The notes under the pieces: generated by a model
What the model was told of the DNA's origin: nothing
Database searches by the model: none
Seen by the model: only the letters and a program-made list of their open reading frames with translations
Assembly (NCBI GenBank): GCA_030066195.1
Contig: JASJCB010000063.1
Span: forward strand, 1 to 45,972
Source: Acidobacteriota bacterium
GTDB taxonomy: Bacteria; Acidobacteriota; Holophagae; Acanthopleuribacterales; Acanthopleuribacteraceae
Direction of reading: 5' to 3'
DNA length: 45,972 nt
Shown here: one piece after another, positions 44,354 to 45,972 of the stretch
Layout: every line of letters starts with the position of its first letter
How positions within the stretch are numbered: the first letter of the stretch is position 1
Program-made: the position numbers and the translations under genes

Positions 44354-45654
44354 GCGCCTCCCGTAACGGCCCGATCAGGGTACGCGCCGCGGGCGTTTAC
44401 CAGGCCTTTCAGGCCGTTTTCGGGTTCCTGTTCTATACCTTTGCCACCCTCAACCTTCTCTACCATCACACCGTGGTCGGGATGGACCCGTTGCAGATGG
44501 TGCTGGTGGGCACGGCCTTGGAGTTGGGCGTTTTAATCTTCGAAGTGCCGACCGGGGTGGTGGCCGATGTCTACAGTCGCCGTCTTTCCACCGCGCTGGG
44601 TTGCTGTATCATCGGCCTGGGATTCCTGATGGAAGGCCTCTTTCCCTCGTTTGCCATGATCCTGGTTGCCAACCTGGTTTGGGGCGGCGGCTACACCTTC
44701 ATCAGCGGGGCCTTCGAGGCCTGGCTCGCCGACGAATTGACCGCGGAAGGTCGTCAGAAAATGTTGGCGTCCACCCTGTTGCGCGGCGGGCAATGGCGTC
44801 AGGTCGGTTCCCTGCTGGGCATCGGCGCGAGTACGCTGCTGGTCGCCTGGGGCAACCTGCAAACGCCGCTGATCTTCGCGGGCTGCTGTTTTATCGTCCT
44901 GGGACCGCTCATGCGGCTGCTCATGACGGAAAGGGGTTTCCGGCCGCTCCCCGGCGAAGATCGTCGAACCTGGAAAGCCATGACCGGAACTCTGAAAGCG
45001 GGACTCCAAGCCGCTCGGCGTCGGCCGGTTTTGTGGCGGGTGCTGTCCATCTCCTTGTTCTTCGGCATGTTCAGCGAGGCTTTCGATCGCCTGTGGGTGG
45101 TGCATCTGCGGCAAAACTTCCATCTGCCCCAGGTCCCCGGCGTCGGCGAGATCTTCTGGTTCAGCCTGGCCCACGGGGTCAGCCTGGTGTTGGGTATCGC
45201 GGTTACCCAAGGGGTCAAGCTTTTGGACGTGGACAAGGAGCGCGTTCAGGTTCGCGCCCTGCTGATCTTTACCCTGTGTCTGGGGCTGGGCGCGGTGGTC
45301 TTCGGACAAGCCGGGAACCTGGTCACCGCCCTGGTTTGTTTCTGGTTGGTTTCCGCCCTGAGCACCTGCTTGGAGCCGTTGACCTCGGCCTGGATGAACA
45401 GCCACATCCCCTCATCCGTACGCGCCACGGTCTTGTCTTTGAACGGCCAGGCGAATGCACTGGGACAAGTGACCGGAGGGCCGGGGTTGGGCGCCGTGGG
45501 CCGCGCCGTTTCGGTACGAGCCGCGCTCACCGTCGCCGGTATCTTTCTCCTACCCGCCCTGGCTTTATACTTAAGCGTCCCCCGGGTCGATGACGAGGAA
45601 CCGGAGGGAGAACAGGGCTCCGGGGAAACCGAACCCCCGTCGATCGGGCCTTAA
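44350..45654 (+). CDS. MFS transporter
   Basis: 434 residues with about 12 hydrophobic segments. The TM2-TM3 loop motif is EVPTGVVADVYSRRLS, the G-x-x-x-D-x-x-x-R-R motif of the major facilitator superfamily, and the protein ends with an acidic cytoplasmic tail. The TTG start at 44350 overlaps the preceding TGA as TTGA, with GGGAA upstream; no better start is in frame. As the last gene of the amidase operon it probably imports or exports its substrate or product, but the drug/sugar/nucleobase specificity is unknown. Confidence 0.85.
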   Translation: MSASRNGPIRVRAAGVYQAFQAVFGFLFYTFATLNLLYHHTVVGMDPLQMVLVGTALELGVLIFEVPTGVVADVYSRRLSTALGCCIIGLGFLMEGLFPSFAMILVANLVWGGGYTFISGAFEAWLADELTAEGRQKMLASTLLRGGQWRQVGSLLGIGASTLLVAWGNLQTPLIFAGCCFIVLGPLMRLLMTERGFRPLPGEDRRTWKAMTGTLKAGLQAARRRPVLWRVLSISLFFGMFSEAFDRLWVVHLRQNFHLPQVPGVGEIFWFSLAHGVSLVLGIAVTQGVKLLDVDKERVQVRALLIFTLCLGLGAVVFGQAGNLVTALVCFWLVSALSTCLEPLTSAWMNSHIPSSVRATVLSLNGQANALGQVTGGPGLGAVGRAVSVRAALTVAGIFLLPALALYLSVPRVDDEEPEGEQGSGETEPPSIGP

Positions 45655-45806
45655 AAGCAATCCTTGTAGGAGGTCAAAACTGCCGAAGGCCGTTGTCTCG
45701 ACAAGAAGGCGGCATCTCTGCGTCATTTTCCGCCGCATTTTCATTTCACAACCTGAAGAATGTAGATATAGCAAGGCTTGCGCTGATATATCAATTTGAC
45801 TCGAAT
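45655..45806. other. Non-coding 3' flank of the amidase operon
   Basis: No gene seen. No convincing T-run hairpin was found. An imperfect palindrome TATAGCAAGGCTTGCGC around 45767-45785 may be a decayed first copy of array D. Confidence 0.4.
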
Positions 45807-45972
45807 GCCTATGTGCAATGTTGCACATAGGCAACTTACTCAGTGGGAAGCCTATGTGCAACGTTGCACATAGGCGACTTACTCAGTGGGAAGGCCATGG
45901 ACAGTATTGCACATAGGCTCCCTACTCAGTGGGAAGGCTATGGACAGTACTGCACATGGGCTCCCTACTCAG
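45807..45972. repeat. Tandem array, 43-bp period, hairpin core (array D), runs off the window
   Basis: Units start at 45807, 45850, 45893 and 45936 (truncated by the window end), each 43 bases. The first two contain a 26-base palindrome with arms GCCTATGTGCAA and TTGCACATAGGC; the centre is TG in copy one and CG in copy two, where the whole 26 bases are self-complementary. Copies three and four have one diverged arm. Each unit ends with CTACTCAGTGGGAA or a near variant. No spacer diversity as in CRISPR. Confidence 0.92.

Noticed and set aside
45807..45972. Integron attC-type or IS-end interpretation of array D
   Set aside because: Units have no intervening cassettes, no GTT-type core site was recognised, and no integrase or transposase lies nearby.
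1..45972. tRNA, rRNA or riboswitch
   Set aside because: Reading the intergenic stretches I recognised no cloverleaf with a conserved GTTCRA arm, no rRNA segment and no known riboswitch core. A covariance-model scan would be needed to exclude small RNAs.

Overview
The window looks like chromosomal DNA of a free-living Gram-negative bacterium with a moderately GC-rich genome. Clear Shine-Dalgarno sequences (GGAGG-type) precede most genes. Large secreted multidomain proteins, a DUF5117/DUF4953-type metalloprotease, a fused 2-oxoacid dehydrogenase E1 (typical of makers of iso-branched fatty acids), BlaI/M56 regulation and Rpn/AAA PD-(D/E)XK proteins together suggest an Acidobacteriota-like (Holophagae/Acanthopleuribacter-like) or similar lineage. 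This placement is an inference; no rRNA or tRNA was seen.

Layout. 1-623 is non-coding and carries a short 42-43 bp repeat array. 624-6953 (-) is a 2109-residue secreted protein of 16 Ig/PKD-like modules. 7154-9035 holds a GST behind a palindromic operator and a DUF4261-like gene. 9144-11825 is a secreted zinc metalloprotease, separated by a strong terminator from a convergent 1966-residue cohesin/LamG protein (11935-17835, -). 17978-18634 (-) is a VLRF1 (Vms1-like) peptidyl-tRNA hydrolase candidate. 18635-19935 is a 1.3 kb non-coding stretch with a degenerate 43-bp array and further repeats. 19936-21717 is a secreted S74-chaperone protein, followed by a shrunken Phd-type antitoxin remnant and a secreted 980-residue-class protein (22096-24990, -).

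25270-27822 (+) carries a universal stress protein, an AAA/DUF1703 protein and a tiny six-cysteine secreted peptide. 27883-31892 (-) is E1 fusion, acyltransferase-like and response regulator. 32200-35860 (-) holds a secreted EF-hand-like protein, a PspA-like protein and an Rpn-like nuclease with 9-residue repeats. 36128-36378 is another 43-bp array. 36379-39987 (-) is a BlaI, BlaR1-like M56 and serine hydrolase operon. Divergent from it, 40153-45654 (+) is a tightly overlapped catabolic operon: carbamoylase/hydantoinase-family amidase, D-aminoacylase-like amidohydrolase, SsnA-like amidohydrolase and MFS transporter. The window ends inside a fourth 43-bp array.

The most unusual signal is that four unrelated intergenic loci carry tandem arrays with the same period of about 43 bp. 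Each is built on a different palindromic core (TTCCCGGGAA-like at two loci, GGTCGACC at one, a TGCAAYGTTGCA hairpin at one). No protein feature explains them.
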